From positions 372,001 to 436,000 of the forward strand of contig NW_024104426.1 in assembly GCF_003945595.2 (NCBI RefSeq): a stretch of DNA of 64,000 nucleotides. Direction: 5' to 3'. Under the pieces are notes generated by a model. That model was not told the DNA's origin, ran no database searches, and saw only the letters and a program-made list of their open reading frames with translations. How positions within the stretch are numbered: the first letter of the stretch is position 1; each line of letters begins with the position of its first letter. This document shows positions 62,157 to 64,000 of this stretch, in pieces. Position numbers and translations under genes: made by a program. This stretch comes from Pipra filicauda (lineage: Eukaryota > Chordata > Aves > Passeriformes > Pipridae).

Positions 62157-62162
62157 AATAAA
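62157..62162 (+). terminator. Polyadenylation signal AATAAA
   Basis: TTTCAATAAAACTCACTC with a GT-rich downstream element within about 30 bases. It is the best candidate for the 3' end of the ITPRIPL1-like transcript. Confidence 0.65.
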
Positions 62163-62185
62163 ACTCACTCTTTCAAAATCTGGAC

Positions 62186-64000
62186 TGGTGTTCTTACTGT
62201 ACTCGACCAGACCTATAGTGCTGAGTTGCTTTGAATCAGAAATCAAGCCCAGTTGCACCCAGCCCTACTCATGTCTGAGGACCAGCTGGAACTCCAGGGG
62301 CTTTCTTTCCTGCTAAACTTCTATACCTTGAATGCATCAGACACCCTATACGCTCCCCAGGGAGCCGGTGCCACACAAGTGGGCACCCTGGCTACAGAGA
62401 ACAGGCTGCTCTCTTGGCAGTAGGATTTGCTGCTGCCCCTTCCCTTCACAGCCAAAGCAGACTCTGGGCACTCAGAGCTGATGCAGCTGAAGAGCCCGTG
62501 GAGGCTGACTTCAGTGGGGACGCTGTGCAAGGAGAAAGAACTTGACATTTGGGACAGTGTTCACCTGTGTTTTGCTTTCCCCTCCCATCACAGAGCAACC
62601 TCTGCAGCCAAGGGGACAAGGTGGCCACTTAGCTCCTAAAAGTAAACGCTGCTCTCAGCTGCACTCCTGCATGCAATGTTTGCACATCCGATATTCACCT
62701 TTGCCACTCTGGCAAGCATTAGTTGCCTCAAATCCTAAAGAGTTCCAGAGCGTGTGTCACGTGCAGATTGTGAGGAGGGAAAGCATCATCACTCCCATTT
62801 ACAGGGGACTTAAGGGACTATTCCATGACTGCCCCGGGAAGACCCTAGCAGGACCTCAAATCCATCAGAGCCCTCGAGGCACAGGGCTGCTCTTTCCCTG
62901 GCACTTTGGCAGCCATCCTTTTGGGGAAAGGTGTCCCTTGCCAGTGGGACAGGAGCAAGAGAGAATTCAGCAAAGGCCCTTGGACAAAGCTTTGGGTGAC
63001 CCACATTCAAATCAGACCCTTGCATACCCTGAGATGGCATTTCCAAGACCAGGCAGCTGGACCTCATGCGCAGCTTCATGTCACGCTGGAGACAATGCCA
63101 GAGACTTTAGAGAAGCAGCTGCCTCCTGCTTCCAAAAGTCACCCAGACTTTGGCCAAAACTCATCTCTTCCAGCCTTCCCAGCAAACAAATTGGTGTTCT
63201 TTCTCTTGACAAGAAGCTAAAAATTATCCCATTGGAAGCAGAAGAGCAACTGGAGGAGCTGTGCTCTGGCCAGCTCGCAGGCGTTTTGTTTTAGCAGGGA
63301 AGGACAGAACCCTTGAATTTAAGGGAGATGCCTCCCCTTTTAGCCAGGTTGTTGCCTTGATGGAACTTCTGCCCAGATTGATCTCCGATCGTGGAAACTG
63401 CCCATCCACTCTGCTTCTCTCCCTCGCCCTCCCTCCTTTTTCTTGCACTAAACCACAATTCTAGAATTTAAAAATCCCTCCCTGTCCTTTGTCTGATGTG
63501 CCTTGCACAGGAACTGACAGTGCAGAAACCATGGACTCCCTGGACAGAGTTGCCACTCCCAAGTCAGAATTAATTGACTCTGGCATTTGGACGTGACAAT
63601 TTCAGCAGCTTCGACAGAGTCAACTGAGCAGAAGAGTCAAATTCAAAGGAATCTCTGAACAGCCAACAGAAGCCTAGAGATCACAAAGGAAGTGATCCTA
63701 CAAGGAGTAAGAAAACCATTCATTGAGAACTTTATTCCCTTTGCCGTGGTGTTTCAATAGAGCTCTTTTAGCCAGCCACAGATCCGCAGAATGGATCCAC
63801 AGATCCACAGAAAAACTCTTCTTCTCAAATCCCTGCAGTGTCAGTGTCAGCCGGTCACCAGTAAACAATCACAGCTCTAAAAGGATCCAACAGATGCTTA
63901 GGCTAGAGATGAGTTGTCTGAAATACATCTGCAGGGCCAAATCACATCCTCTTTTTGATGCTGCACTCTGCCATTTTTGGCCCACACTTGGCACTTGGGT
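62186..64000. other. Downstream region, no supported gene
   Basis: Moderately GC-rich DNA to the window end. A + strand open stretch at 62.54-63.29 kb (250 codons) begins with TTG, not ATG. It has no known motif and is probably chance. A minus-strand AATAAA at 63730-63735 could end a gene coming from the right, but nothing else supports that. Confidence 0.45.

Larger units (their letters stand above)
60817..62185 (+). other. Long 3' untranslated region of the ITPRIPL1-like gene
   Basis: Runs from the TAA at 60814-60816 to just past an AATAAA at 62157-62162, which is followed by GT-rich CTGGTGTTCTTACTGT. Almost all of it is a 90-bp tandem repeat array plus a LINE insertion. The 3' end is inferred from the signal; an earlier cleavage site cannot be excluded. 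Confidence 0.55.

Noticed and set aside
62542..63294. 250-codon open stretch on the + strand after the ITPRIPL1-like gene
   Set aside because: It begins with TTG, has no recognisable motif and sits in moderately GC-rich DNA where chance frames are longer. No acceptor clearly fits its start.

Overview
This window looks like bird nuclear DNA. The signs are numerous CR1 LINE fragments with the typical 3' end (variants of TTCCAACCTAAATGATTCTATGA), long AT-rich intergenic sequence, and one intact single-coding-exon gene of the ITPRIP-like family. A neognath, perhaps a passerine, fits, but the sequence alone does not fix the species. There is no bacterial, phage, CRISPR or operon structure, and most open frames here are chance or come from transposable elements.

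Layout: 1-25.4 kb is gene-poor, AT-rich sequence with seven CR1 fragments, a 25-G run and a 153-bp pyrimidine tract built on a heptamer. One weak terminal-exon candidate lies near 13.2 kb. A CpG-rich island spans about 25.4-26.3 kb. It carries a perfect RFX-type X-box and a candidate first coding exon with a splice donor, so it is probably the promoter of a gene whose later exons I could not find. From 26.3 to 58.7 kb the sequence is again AT-rich and holds eleven more CR1 fragments. They include a 3' piece still open for about 190 codons, a pair lying end to end, and one split by a second repeat. Homopolymer A tracts and simple repeats also occur there.

The only confident protein-coding gene is at 58.8-62.2 kb on the + strand, an ITPRIPL1-like gene. 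It has a GC-rich promoter with a CRE-like palindrome, a short untranslated first exon, a ~314-bp intron, an intact 518-codon reading frame, and a long 3' untranslated region ending at an AATAAA. That 3' region is made of 90-bp tandem repeats interrupted by a 5'-truncated non-CR1 LINE. The LINE has a 10-bp target-site duplication and a (GAT)n tail. The last 1.8 kb shows no supported gene.

The genes do not form a pathway. The most interesting points are the ITPRIPL1-like gene with its repeat array, the unusual LINE inside that array, and the orphan X-box/CpG island.
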